This document shows positions 1-7,343 of a DNA stretch of 9,144 bases, one piece after another (position 1 is the stretch's first letter; each line of letters opens with the position of its first letter). A program made the position numbers and the translations under genes. The DNA is from an uncultured Oscillospiraceae bacterium (GTDB taxonomy: Bacteria; Bacillota; Clostridia; Oscillospirales; Oscillospiraceae): NCBI GenBank assembly GCA_910577415.1, contig CAJTLK010000004.1, forward strand, positions 31,584-40,727, given 5' to 3'. The notes under the pieces are model-generated. The model did no database searches. It was given only the letters and a program-made list of their open reading frames with translations, and had not been told where the DNA came from.

Positions 1-1324
1 GCCCCTGGAGCTGACTGTCACCGGCTATGACGCCTATGGCGCCGGAGTCTCCCGCCTTCCCGACGGCATGACCGTCTTTGTCACAGGGGCGTTAAAGGGC
101 GAAAAGTGCCTTGTCCAGCTGGACAAGGTGGGCAGGTCCGCCGCCTGGGGCCACACGGTAAAGGTCGCCTCCCCTTCCCCGGCCCGGACAGCTTCCGACT
201 GCCCCCACTTTGCCTTCTGCGGCGGCTGCTCCCTCCGGCACATGACCTATACCGAAGAGCTGGCGTTCAAGTGGCAAAAGGTGCTGGACTGCCTGGAGCG
301 CATCGGTGGCTGGATTCCCAGTGATTTTGTAATTTATGGCACAGAAAATACCGAACGTTATCGAAATAAGGTGCAATTTCCCATCTCCGGCAGCTCTGTG
401 GGCTTCTATGCCGCCGGCACCCACACCGTTACCGACGTGAACGATTGCCTCCTTCAGCCCCTTCCCGCCGCCCAACTCCGGGGGGCGCTAAAGAAATATA
501 TGGAGCAGTATTCCGTCAGCGCCTATGACGAGAGATCCGGCGGGGGCCTTCTGCGTCACCTCTATGTCCGCACCAACCGGGCGGAGGAAAGCCTCTGCTG
601 TCTGCTGGTCAACGGCAAGTCCCTTCCCCATGAGGACGCACTGGTAAGCCTTCTTCGCGCCGCCGAGCCGGGACTGAAGGGCGTTGTCCTGGGCGTCAAC
701 GAAAAGCGAAACAACGTGATCCTGGGAGACAGCTACCGTACCCTCTGGGGGGACGACTTCCTCATGGACGAGATGTGCGGCCTCTCCTTCCGCCTGTCAG
801 TGCCCTCCTTTTATCAGGTAAACACCCCCCAGGCCGAAAAGCTCTATTCTCTGGCCCTGGACTTTGCCGCCCTGGGCGGCAGCGAGACCGCCCTTGACCT
901 CTACTGCGGCATTGGCACCATCACCCTGTGTCTGGCCCGCCGGGTCAAAAGTGCTATCGGAGCGGAACTCGTCCCCCAGGCCATCGATGACGCCAAGGAG
1001 AACGCCCGCCGCAACGGTATTGAAAACGTGGAGTTCTTCTGCGGCGACGCCTCGGACATAGCCGCCAAGCTGGCCACCGACGGCGTTCGCCCCGATGTGA
1101 TCACCGTAGACCCGCCCCGGAAGGGACTGGCGGAGGACGTGGTGGTCTCCATTGCTCAAATGGCCCCAAGGCGAGTGGTCTATGTCTCCTGCGACCCGGC
1201 CACCCTGGCCCGGGACATCAAACGCTTTACTAAAAATGGCTACCGCCCGGTAAAAGCCGCCGCCGTAGACCTTTTCCCCCGTACCCACCACGTGGAGAGC
1301 GTGGCCCTGCTGGTCAGGGAGTAA
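1..1324 (+). CDS. rlmD: 23S rRNA (uracil-C5)-methyltransferase, RlmD/RlmCD type (5' partial)
   Basis: This enzyme methylates C5 of a uridine in 23S rRNA (U1939, and also U747 in RlmCD-type Firmicutes enzymes) using S-adenosylmethionine. The first in-frame ATG is at 68, but the frame is open from base 2, and the 22 residues before it (LELTVTGYDAYGAGVSRL and on) read as the beginning of a TRAM RNA-binding domain. The true start is therefore upstream of the window. Numbering from the ATG at 68, four cysteines fit the [4Fe-4S] site (C45, C51, C54, C127). FYQVN lies at 248-252, the SAM-binding LDLYCGIGT at 276-284 and DPPRKG at 348-353. The catalytic Cys is C375 in VSCDP, and the general-base Glu is E410 in HHVES. 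All key residues are intact and the gene ends in TAA. Which uridine is modified (RlmD versus RlmCD) cannot be settled from sequence alone. Confidence 0.95.
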   Translation, partial: PLELTVTGYDAYGAGVSRLPDGMTVFVTGALKGEKCLVQLDKVGRSAAWGHTVKVASPSPARTASDCPHFAFCGGCSLRHMTYTEELAFKWQKVLDCLERIGGWIPSDFVIYGTENTERYRNKVQFPISGSSVGFYAAGTHTVTDVNDCLLQPLPAAQLRGALKKYMEQYSVSAYDERSGGGLLRHLYVRTNRAEESLCCLLVNGKSLPHEDALVSLLRAAEPGLKGVVLGVNEKRNNVILGDSYRTLWGDDFLMDEMCGLSFRLSVPSFYQVNTPQAEKLYSLALDFAALGGSETALDLYCGIGTITLCLARRVKSAIGAELVPQAIDDAKENARRNGIENVEFFCGDASDIAAKLATDGVRPDVITVDPPRKGLAEDVVVSIAQMAPRRVVYVSCDPATLARDIKRFTKNGYRPVKAAAVDLFPRTHHVESVALLVRE

Positions 1325-1369
1325 TACAGGCCCAAGGCTATTGCCCCATTATTATAAGGAGTGTTTTTC

Positions 1370-2002
1370 ATGGCCTTTGATTTCAAAAAAGAATATAAAG
1401 AATTTTATCTTCCCGCCGCCACGCCCCAACTGGTGGACGTACCCAACATGAACTTCATTGCCGTCCGGGGCAGCGGCGACCCCAATGAGGAGGGCGGGGC
1501 CTACCAGCAGGCCCTGGGCGTTCTTTACGCCCTGGCCTATACCATTAAGATGAGCTATAAGGGTGAGCATAAGATCCAGGGCTTTTTTGAGTACGTGGTC
1601 CCGCCCCTGGAGGGCTTTTGGTGGCAAGACGGCGTGGCGGGTGTGGACTATGCTGACAAATCCGGCTTCCATTGGATCTCGGTCATCCGCCTGCCCGATT
1701 TTGCCACGGAAGCCGATTTTCAGTGGGCCAAGGTCGAAGCGAAGCGAAAGAAAAAGCTGGACTGCTCGGCGGCGGAATTTCTCACCCTCCGCGAGGGGCT
1801 CTGCGTCCAGATCATGCACCTGGGTTCCTATGACAGCGAACCGGCGTCGGTGGCGCTGATGGATGAATACCTGAAGAAAAACGGCTATCAAAACGACCTG
1901 TCGGACCGGCGTCTGCACCATGAAATTTACCTCTCCGACCCTCGAAAGTCTTCGCCGGAGAAGTGGAAGACCGTCATCCGCCACCCCATCAAGAAGCTGT
2001 AA
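1370..2002 (+). CDS. GyrI-like domain protein (COG4832 type)
   Basis: A 210-residue soluble protein that I place in the GyrI-like (SbmC/BmrR effector-domain) superfamily of small-molecule-binding proteins. What can be seen is an N-terminal FDFKKEYKEFY segment, PPLEGFWW at residues 78-85, and a C-terminal block with HHEIYLSDPRK at 183-193 followed by KWKTVIRHPIK. These blocks are typical of stand-alone GyrI-like proteins in Firmicutes. There is no DNA-binding domain, so this is not a MerR/AraC-type regulator. Members of the superfamily bind drugs, and some hydrolyse cyclopropanoid toxins; the ligand here is unknown. I chose the ATG at 1370 because AAGGAG (1356-1361) sits 8 bases before it. A GTG at 1361 in the same frame overlaps that ribosome binding site and is unlikely. 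The gene probably shares a transcript with the DUF3783 gene 12 bases downstream. Confidence 0.85.
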   Translation: MAFDFKKEYKEFYLPAATPQLVDVPNMNFIAVRGSGDPNEEGGAYQQALGVLYALAYTIKMSYKGEHKIQGFFEYVVPPLEGFWWQDGVAGVDYADKSGFHWISVIRLPDFATEADFQWAKVEAKRKKKLDCSAAEFLTLREGLCVQIMHLGSYDSEPASVALMDEYLKKNGYQNDLSDRRLHHEIYLSDPRKSSPEKWKTVIRHPIKKL

Positions 2003-2014
2003 GGAGGTTTCCCC

Positions 2015-2407
2015 ATGGCCAAGCCCACTCTGCTGCTCTACGATCCCCTTGGCGCTGCCTGGACGCCGAAGCTAAAACAACACTGCGCCATCCAGGGCCT
2101 CCGGCTCCGCCTGATAGGGACCTCCGACCTGGACCGCACCGTAAGCGCCCTGGCCCAGGGGCTTGCCGCCCCGGTTCCTTCCGCTGGGGATGCCTCAGGA
2201 GAAAATGCCCCTGTTTCTGTGGTAAACGAGCCTATCCTTGTTTTTTGTTTCCTCTCCAACGCCCAGCTGGACCGTCTTCTCGCCACCCTGCGGCGGATGG
2301 CGGTCCCCCGGACGGTGCTGAAGGCGGTGCTGACCCCCGATAATGCCTCCTGGTCGTTATCCGCTCTCTACCAGGAGCTTTGCCGGGAGCGGCTTGCCAT
2401 GGGATAG
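2015..2407 (+). CDS. DUF3783 domain-containing protein
   Basis: A 130-residue protein of unknown function. The C-terminal third contains VLKAVLTPDNASWSL (about 101-115) followed by ALYQELCRERL, the signature of DUF3783, a small Clostridia family. The N-terminus (KPTLLLYDPL) looks like a beta strand leading into a short alpha/beta fold. Residues of roughly 50-70 form a low-complexity Ala/Pro/Ser linker. No transmembrane segment or catalytic motif is visible. The ATG at 2015 has AAGGAGG at 2001-2007, which overlaps the TAA of the GyrI-like gene, so the two are probably cotranscribed and perhaps translationally coupled. The gene ends in TAG right after the normal end of the family domain. This matters when weighing the in-frame TAG in rplU. 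Confidence 0.8.
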   Translation: MAKPTLLLYDPLGAAWTPKLKQHCAIQGLRLRLIGTSDLDRTVSALAQGLAAPVPSAGDASGENAPVSVVNEPILVFCFLSNAQLDRLLATLRRMAVPRTVLKAVLTPDNASWSLSALYQELCRERLAMG

Positions 2408-2421
2408 GATAAAAAGACCTC

Positions 2422-2450
2422 TTGCCTACGGAAGGAAAATGCGGTACACT
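2422..2450 (+). promoter_or_regulatory. candidate sigma-A promoter for the exporter operon
   Basis: TTGCCT (2422-2427) and TACACT (2445-2450) are separated by exactly 17 bases, just after the DUF3783 stop and about 70 bases before the exporter start. Each hexamer has four of six consensus bases. Transcription would start near 2457 and would pass through the hairpin at 2476-2506. This rests on pattern only. Confidence 0.45.
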
Positions 2451-2475
2451 GGTTCGTGCTGAGAGAGAAAAATCT

Positions 2476-2506
2476 ACAGGAGCCTTCACGGTGATCTCCT
2501 GTTTTT
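2476..2506 (+). terminator. terminator-like hairpin in the exporter leader
   Basis: ACAGGAG (2476-2482) pairs with CTCCTGT (2496-2502) as a perfect 7-bp stem with a 13-base loop, followed by a run of T to 2506. It could end the GyrI-like/DUF3783 transcript. It could also act as an attenuator, because it lies downstream of the candidate promoter and only 13 bases before the GTG start of the exporter. The stem is short, so efficiency would be partial. Confidence 0.45.
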
Positions 2507-2519
2507 GGGGGGACTTTGG

Positions 2520-3770
2520 GTGGACTATGACGCGCTTCTCCTCCTCGCCTCCGATCTGGGCTATGGCCTACTGGAGAGTGGGGCGGAAATTTACCGGGTG
2601 GAGGAGTCCATCCAGCGGCTTCTGCTGGCCTATGGCGTGGCAGAGGCCGACCCCTTTGTCATTCCCAACTGCATCTTTGTCAGCTTTACCACTCCTAGCG
2701 GCCAAGTAAGATCGCAGGTCCGCCGCATCGTCGCCTCCCACGGTACCGACGTAGATCAGCTGGAGCTGTATAATGGCTTGTGCCGTCGTCTGTGTGCGGA
2801 AACGCCCCCTCTCCCACAGGCTCAGGAGCAGCTCCAGGCGGTGAGAAAAGTCCGCCGCAGCTTTTCTCTTTTTACCGTTCTGCTCTCCTACCTCCTGGGC
2901 GCCGCTTTTTTCTCTCTTTTCTTTGGCGGCTCTCTCCGGGATGGCCTCTGTGCCGGGATCTGCGGCGTGGTCATTGGCCTTTGCATGGCCACCCTCACCT
3001 GGCTTCGGACCAATCTTTTCCTGAAGACCATGCTTTGCTCCGCCCTCTCCGCTCTCACCGCCCTGGCCCTGACCTGGGCCGGCCTGGGAGAGCACAGTGA
3101 CCTTATCATTATCGGCGCGTTCATGGCCCTGGTCCCCGGCGCCATGTTTACCAACTCCATTCGGGACATTATGGCCGGAGATATGATGGCCGGGCTAAGC
3201 AAGCTGGCGGATTCCCTTCTCACCGGGGTATCCCTGGCTCTGGGGGCCGCCCTGGCTTTGGGGGTATCCCAGCTCCTCTTCCCCACATCCGCCGTGAACG
3301 CCTCTTTGTCCCCATGGCCCCATCTTCTCCCCGTCCTTTTTGCTTTTCTGGGCAGTGGTGGGTTTTTTGCCCTCTATAATATCCACACCCTGCCCGGCAC
3401 CCTGATCTGCGCCTTTGGCGGGGCGCTGGGCTGGCTGGTCTATCTTCTCACCGCCCCTCTGCTCCACAGCGATATCGCCCAGACCCTGGCCGCCGCCATT
3501 GCCATTTCGGCTTACGCCGAGATCATGGCCCGGCTGCGCAAATGTCCCGTGACCAGCTATCAAATGCTGGCCCTCTTTCCCCTGGTCCCCGGCGCGGGCA
3601 TCTACTACACTATGGAGCACGCCGTGAACGGCGACGTCGCCGCCTTTACCTCCTCCCTTCTCCACGTACTGGGAGTGGCCGGGGCCTTGGCGGTGGGCGT
3701 GCTCATCGTCTCCTCCGCCGTCCGAATGTACGCCACCTTTCATCATAAAAAGGAGAGTATTCGCTCATGA
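2520..3770 (+). CDS. ThrE-family threonine/serine exporter (fused DUF1212-DUF3815)
   Basis: An inner-membrane protein of 416 residues resembling Corynebacterium ThrE, which exports L-threonine and L-serine. The N-terminal half (about 1-255) has a cytoplasmic lead with GAEIYRVEESI (21-31), then about five hydrophobic helices (117-137, 143-162, 168-187, 194-213, 234-254) and the family block VPGAMFTNSIRD (205-216). The C-terminal half (about 268-402) has four to five more helices and ALFPLVPGAGIYY (351-363). Both halves (ThrE_1 and ThrE_2) are in one chain, whereas many Firmicutes split them into two genes. I prefer the GTG at 2520 because the protein then begins VDYDALLLLA as in homologues and has GGGGGG (2507-2512) 7 bases before it. 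A TTG at 2505 would add five residues and has no good ribosome binding site. The stop overlaps the next gene. The substrate is inferred from the family. Confidence 0.88.
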   Translation: MDYDALLLLASDLGYGLLESGAEIYRVEESIQRLLLAYGVAEADPFVIPNCIFVSFTTPSGQVRSQVRRIVASHGTDVDQLELYNGLCRRLCAETPPLPQAQEQLQAVRKVRRSFSLFTVLLSYLLGAAFFSLFFGGSLRDGLCAGICGVVIGLCMATLTWLRTNLFLKTMLCSALSALTALALTWAGLGEHSDLIIIGAFMALVPGAMFTNSIRDIMAGDMMAGLSKLADSLLTGVSLALGAALALGVSQLLFPTSAVNASLSPWPHLLPVLFAFLGSGGFFALYNIHTLPGTLICAFGGALGWLVYLLTAPLLHSDIAQTLAAAIAISAYAEIMARLRKCPVTSYQMLALFPLVPGAGIYYTMEHAVNGDVAAFTSSLLHVLGVAGALAVGVLIVSSAVRMYATFHHKKESIRS

Positions 3771-4498
3771 TGAATTACCGCTGGCTCCTCTTCGACGCCG
3801 ACGACACCCTGTTTGACTTCCACTCCGCCCAGGATTTTTCTCTCACCAAGACCCTGGTGCATTTTGGTCTGGACCCCACCCCGCAGCGGAAACAGCGTTT
3901 TAAGACCATCAACGCCGGCCTTTGGGCCGATTTTGACCAGGGCAAGATTACCCAGGAAGCTCTGGTGGTGGAACGCTATGCCCGGTTCCTGGAGCAAGAG
4001 GGGGTGGAGGGCGACCCGGCGACATGGAACGACTACGGCCTTCATGCCTTGGCGGAGAATCCACTGCTCATCCCCGGCGCGGAGCGGCTGTGCCGCAATC
4101 TTTCGGAAAAGTACACCCTGGCCCTCGTCACCAACGGCGTGGACTACGTCCAGCGGTCACGGTTGGAAGCCTCCCCCCTGGCCCGGTATTTTGGTGACCG
4201 GGTCTATATTTCCGGGGAAATGGGCTGCCGCAAGCCCGAGAAGCGGTTTTTTGACCTGGTGCTGGAGGACCTGGGTGCCACCCGCAGTAAGAGCCAGGTC
4301 CTGGTCATCGGCGACTCCCTTTCCAGCGACATCACCGGCGCCTTCAACGCCCGGCTGGACAGCGTATGGATCCACTGGCCCGGTGCCAGGACCGGCGTAG
4401 TCAAACCCACCTACGAGGTGGAAAACCTGGCTCAGCTGGCCAAGCTGCTGGGCGCTGACCGTCTTGTTCCCCTTTCACTATCCGATTTTAGGAGCTGA
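3767..4498 (+). CDS. yjjG: YjjG/YfnB-type HAD-superfamily nucleotidase
   Basis: A 243-residue cytosolic HAD phosphatase of the YjjG/YfnB group. These enzymes dephosphorylate nucleoside monophosphates, notably non-canonical pyrimidine nucleotides, as house-cleaning. All four HAD motifs are present: I is FDADDTLFDF with nucleophile D10 and acid/base D12; II is VTNG (121-124); III is the Lys of CRKPEKRFF (K156); IV is GDSLSSD (182-188) with D183 and D188 for Mg2+. A helical cap (about 20-95) fits subclass C1. The ATG overlaps the exporter's TGA (ATGA at 3767-3770). AGGAG at 3751-3755 lies 11 bases before it, pointing to translational coupling. A second ATG at 3770 would remove one residue. Other small phosphate esters are possible substrates. 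Confidence 0.88.
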   Translation: MMNYRWLLFDADDTLFDFHSAQDFSLTKTLVHFGLDPTPQRKQRFKTINAGLWADFDQGKITQEALVVERYARFLEQEGVEGDPATWNDYGLHALAENPLLIPGAERLCRNLSEKYTLALVTNGVDYVQRSRLEASPLARYFGDRVYISGEMGCRKPEKRFFDLVLEDLGATRSKSQVLVIGDSLSSDITGAFNARLDSVWIHWPGARTGVVKPTYEVENLAQLAKLLGADRLVPLSLSDFRS

Positions 4499-4504
4499 TC
4501 CGTC

Positions 4505-5359
4505 TTGTTCTCTTCCCCCGATCACACGCCGCCCCGCTGGCTCTTCGTGGCCCTCACCCTCTGCCTGGCAGCTATCTTTGCCGCTCTGATGGGCCGGCCC
4601 GACACCGCCAGCCTTTCCGTGCAAGCCGCGGAGACCGCTCCCGTGGCCACAATCATTCCCCCTACGCCGGCTGCCCCTACCCCTGCGCCCGCCCCCACCC
4701 CAGAGCCTACTCCTGAGACCACCCCCGAACCGGACTGGTCTCAACCGGTACCTGTGGGAGAGGCGGTAGACCAGGAGGAGTGGTTTTCCGACGCGGTCTT
4801 TATCGGCGATTCCCGCACCGATGGTTTCCGTCTCTTCAGCGGTATCACCTCTGAGGCGGACTTTCTGGTCCACACCGGCATTACCGTCTACGATGTAGGG
4901 GACGGTAAAAACGTGATCCGCCGGGGCGACAAGAAAGTCTCGATCCTGGACGCCCTGGCGGAGCGGCAGTACGGCAAGGTCTATATCTCCCTGGGGGTCA
5001 ACGAGTTGGGCTACCGGGCCCCGGAAAACTTTGCCGAGACCTATGGCAAGCTCATCGACGCCATTCGGGAGCGGGAGGAGGACGCCGCCATCTACATCCA
5101 GTCCATCATCCCGGTGAACACGGAAAAGTGCAAGGCCAACGACCAGCTTTACTACGTCACCAACGAGAACATCGCCGCCTACAACGAGACCCTGTCCGCC
5201 ATGGCCGAGGAAAAAAAGGTCCGCCTGGTCAACGTCGCCGAGGCCCTGATAGACGAAAACGGCGAGGCCGTCAAGGATCTCTCCGCCGATGGTGTACACT
5301 TTAAGAAAGACGGCTACATCCTTTGGCTGGACTATTTGACTACCCACACCGGGCCCTGA
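4505..5359 (+). CDS. membrane-anchored SGNH/GDSL hydrolase family protein
   Basis: A 284-residue exported esterase-fold protein. Residues 12-30 form a hydrophobic signal anchor. Residues 50-76 are a Pro/Thr/Ala/Glu-rich linker that would span the wall, and the SGNH domain fills about 93-280. Visible catalytic blocks are FIGDSRTDG with nucleophile S103, SLGVNE with G164 and N166, and DGVH with D262 and H265. The set is complete, so an active esterase or acyl-transfer enzyme is likely; the substrate may be an acylated cell-wall polymer (inference). The start is TTG at 4505, with AGGAG at 4490-4494 overlapping the end of the nucleotidase gene, 6 bases after its stop. No in-frame ATG lies before the hydrophobic segment. 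The next gene encodes a DUF4358 lipoprotein, so the two may work together at the outer face of the membrane. Confidence 0.85.
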   Translation: MFSSPDHTPPRWLFVALTLCLAAIFAALMGRPDTASLSVQAAETAPVATIIPPTPAAPTPAPAPTPEPTPETTPEPDWSQPVPVGEAVDQEEWFSDAVFIGDSRTDGFRLFSGITSEADFLVHTGITVYDVGDGKNVIRRGDKKVSILDALAERQYGKVYISLGVNELGYRAPENFAETYGKLIDAIREREEDAAIYIQSIIPVNTEKCKANDQLYYVTNENIAAYNETLSAMAEEKKVRLVNVAEALIDENGEAVKDLSADGVHFKKDGYILWLDYLTTHTGP

Positions 5360-5466
5360 CCGTTTCGAGCATTTTTCGGCTGTGCCTGTCCCTTGCCCCG
5401 CTCGTCCTTTGATCTGCCGTCCTCCCCTCAACTGCCTGAGAAAAAGACAAGAAGGTGGTATTTCCC

Positions 5467-5919
5467 ATGAAAAAATTTCTCTCTATGCTCCTCTCCGGCG
5501 TTCTCATTTTCTCTCTGGCCTCCTGCGGTGGGGAGAAGAGCTTCGACGCCACCGCCATTTTTCACGACCTGATGGAGACCCCCGGGGTCTTCTCCGGCGG
5601 TCTGGAGGAGGTGGACCAGGCCACTGCCTGCGCTCTCTACGGCATCGACGAGGCCACCGTCACCGGGTGCCTTGTCTACATGGCCAACGCCACCTCCGCC
5701 GACGAGCTGGCCATCTTCACCCTCTCCGACGAGGACGCCGCCCAGACCGCCGCCAAGCAGTTGGGCTACCGGGTGGAGGATCAGAAGGAGTCCCTGGCGG
5801 ACTATCTCCCCGGCGAAACATCCAAGCTGGAGGGGGCCATCGTGGAGACCCGGGGCAATTCTGTGTTGCTTTTGATCTGCTCCGACTACGACGCGGCCAA
5901 GGCAGTCCTGGAAAAATAA
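5467..5919 (+). CDS. DUF4358 domain-containing lipoprotein
   Basis: A 150-residue lipoprotein of unknown function. It has a basic start (MKK), a hydrophobic stretch and the lipobox LASC, with C20 as the lipidated cysteine. The mature part reads as DUF4358: a GCLVYMANATSADELAIF segment, a TLSDEDAAQTAAKQL helix, YLPGETSKLEGAIVE, and a final GNSVLLLICSD strand. The ATG at 5467 has AAGGTGG (5452-5458) 8 bases upstream. An in-frame GTG at 5455 overlaps that site and would spoil the signal peptide. The gene follows the SGNH hydrolase by 107 bases, in which I see no clear promoter or terminator, so it is probably read from the same transcript. It converges with obg across a strong shared hairpin. 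Confidence 0.82.
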   Translation: MKKFLSMLLSGVLIFSLASCGGEKSFDATAIFHDLMETPGVFSGGLEEVDQATACALYGIDEATVTGCLVYMANATSADELAIFTLSDEDAAQTAAKQLGYRVEDQKESLADYLPGETSKLEGAIVETRGNSVLLLICSDYDAAKAVLEK

Positions 5920-5943
5920 CACCCTGTTCTCCATTGAAAACGC

Positions 5944-5981
5944 AAAAAGCGGCCCCGGCGGAAGTTTTCCGCCGGGGCCGC
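5944..5981 (-). terminator. strong intrinsic terminator of obg, shared by the convergent lipoprotein gene
   Basis: A perfect 15-bp GC-rich stem (5949-5963 with 5967-5981) has a 3-base loop. On the minus strand the stem is followed by five U (A run at 5944-5948 on plus), 11 bases past the obg TAA. On the plus strand the tail is only weakly T-rich (agccttt), so it may also end the DUF4358 transcript, less efficiently. Confidence 0.9.
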
Positions 5982-5991
5982 AGCCTTTGAC

Positions 5992-7272
5992 TTACCGCTG
6001 GTACTCAAATTCCAGGTTATAGAGGCAGATAGCATCGCCATCCTGTATGCCCATCTCCTCCAGCCGGGCATACAGCCCAGCCTCCCGGAGCTTGCGCTCA
6101 AACCAGTTGCGGGATTCGTAGTCCCCAAAGTTCACATTTGCCATAAGCTGCCGCAGCCATGGCCCGTCCACCACCCAGGTATCGTCAATGCGCTCGATGG
6201 AGAGGTCCTCCGAGGTGTCCACCTCCGGGGGCCGCTCCACATAGGTCGGCTCGTAGACCGTGATGGGGGGCAGCTCCCGGAGCCGTTGCGCGGCAAAGTA
6301 CATCAGCTCCCGGGTACCCTGGTGGGCGGCGGCGGAAATTTCAAAGAAGGGCAGCCCCAGCTTTTCCGCGTGAGCCTTCAGCTTTTCCATCCCTTCCCGG
6401 TCAGGGGCGATGTCCACCTTGTTCCCCGCCACGATCATGGGCCGTGTGGCAAGCTCGGGACTGTATTGGGAAAGCTCGGCGTTGATGGCCTCGAAGTCTT
6501 CCACCGGGTCCCGCCCCTCGGAGCCGGAGACGTCCACGATGTGGATGAGCAGCCGGCAGCGGTCAATGTGCCGCAGAAAGTCGTGTCCCAACCCCGCTCC
6601 CTCGCTGGCCCCCTCGATGATGCCGGGGATGTCGGCCAGCACGAAGGACAGGTCGTCCTCCAGAGGCACCACTCCCAGGTTGGGAGAAAGGGTAGTAAAG
6701 TGATAGTTGGCGATCTTGGGATTGGCCCGGGTGACCACGCTGAGGAGGGTGGACTTTCCCACATTGGGGAAGCCCACCAGGCCCACGTCGGCCAGCAGCT
6801 TCAGCTCCAGGGTCACGTCCATCTCTTTCCCCGGCAGTCCCGCCTTGGCAAAGTGGGGCACCTGCCGGGTGGGGGTGGCAAAGTGCTGGTTGCCCCAGCC
6901 GCCCCGGCCCCCCCTGCACAGCACAAAGCTGTCCTGGCCCGCCATGTCGCAGATGATCTCCCCGGTCTCGGTGTCCCGGACCACCGTGCCCCGCGGCACC
7001 CGGATGACCAGATCGTCGCCGTCCTTCCCGGAGCACCGCTTGGTCTGTCCCGGCATCCCGTCGGCAGCCACATACTTCCGCTTATACCGAAAATCCATCA
7101 GGGTGGACATATGCTCGTCCACCTTGAGAACAATGTCGCCGCCCCGTCCGCCGTCGCCGCCGTCTGGACCCCCGGCGGCCACATACTTTTCCCGGTGAAA
7201 CGCCACCGCGCCGCCGCCGCCCGCGCCGGAGCGTACGGTAATACGGGCCTTGTCAATAAAACCGCTGGGCAT
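5992..7272 (-). CDS. obg: Obg-family GTPase (ribosome assembly)
   Basis: Obg/CgtA is a 50S-associated GTPase needed for late large-subunit assembly and linked to the stringent response and growth control. This one is 426 residues, the usual length. The glycine-rich OBG fold spans about 1-160 (GAGGGGAVAFHREKY and GGPDGGDGGRGGDI are visible). The G domain has G1 GFPNVGKS (167-174), G2 TT (193-194), G3 DIPG (214-217), G4 NKVD (284-287) and G5 SAA (313-315). An OCT domain (about 345-426) follows, as in other Gram-positive Obg proteins. The ATG at 7272 has a strong AGGAGG-type site (plus-strand complement at 7279-7285). It sits downstream of L27 in the ribosomal operon, but a terminator hairpin separates it from rpmA, so its expression probably depends on read-through. 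Confidence 0.97.
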   Translation of the reverse strand: MPSGFIDKARITVRSGAGGGGAVAFHREKYVAAGGPDGGDGGRGGDIVLKVDEHMSTLMDFRYKRKYVAADGMPGQTKRCSGKDGDDLVIRVPRGTVVRDTETGEIICDMAGQDSFVLCRGGRGGWGNQHFATPTRQVPHFAKAGLPGKEMDVTLELKLLADVGLVGFPNVGKSTLLSVVTRANPKIANYHFTTLSPNLGVVPLEDDLSFVLADIPGIIEGASEGAGLGHDFLRHIDRCRLLIHIVDVSGSEGRDPVEDFEAINAELSQYSPELATRPMIVAGNKVDIAPDREGMEKLKAHAEKLGLPFFEISAAAHQGTRELMYFAAQRLRELPPITVYEPTYVERPPEVDTSEDLSIERIDDTWVVDGPWLRQLMANVNFGDYESRNWFERKLREAGLYARLEEMGIQDGDAICLYNLEFEYQR

Positions 7273-7293
7273 ACTCGCCCTCCTCCCATGGTG

Positions 7294-7329
7294 AAAAGAA
7301 GCCCCGGACTTACTATGTCCGGGGCTTCT
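7294..7329 (-). terminator. intrinsic terminator between rpmA and obg
   Basis: AGAAGCCCCGGAC (7297-7309) and its complement (7317-7329) form a perfect 13-bp stem with a 7-base loop. On the minus strand the stem ends in TTCTTTT. It lies 14 bases after the rpmA stop and ends 21 bases before the obg start, leaving no room for an obg promoter between them. It probably lowers obg transcription relative to the ribosomal proteins. Confidence 0.85.
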
Positions 7330-7343
7330 CGGTTTATCCGAAC

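Noticed and set aside
1352..1984. 210-codon open frame on the minus strand opposite the GyrI-like gene
   Set aside because: It is a shadow of a well-supported gene with a good ribosome binding site on the plus strand, and no domain is recognisable in it.
4652..4735. Repeated CCC/ACC/GCC units as a tandem DNA repeat
   Set aside because: They encode the Pro/Thr/Ala/Glu linker of the SGNH protein and follow from its amino-acid composition. No exact repeat unit persists.
4478..5431. 317-codon open frame on the minus strand opposite the SGNH hydrolase
   Set aside because: It mirrors the hydrolase codons, is glycine/arginine-rich, has no ribosome binding site, and the opposite strand has complete catalytic motifs.
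5360..5466. Possible promoter or terminator between the SGNH hydrolase and the DUF4358 gene
   Set aside because: I found no hairpin with a T run and no well-spaced -35/-10 pair in these 107 bases.
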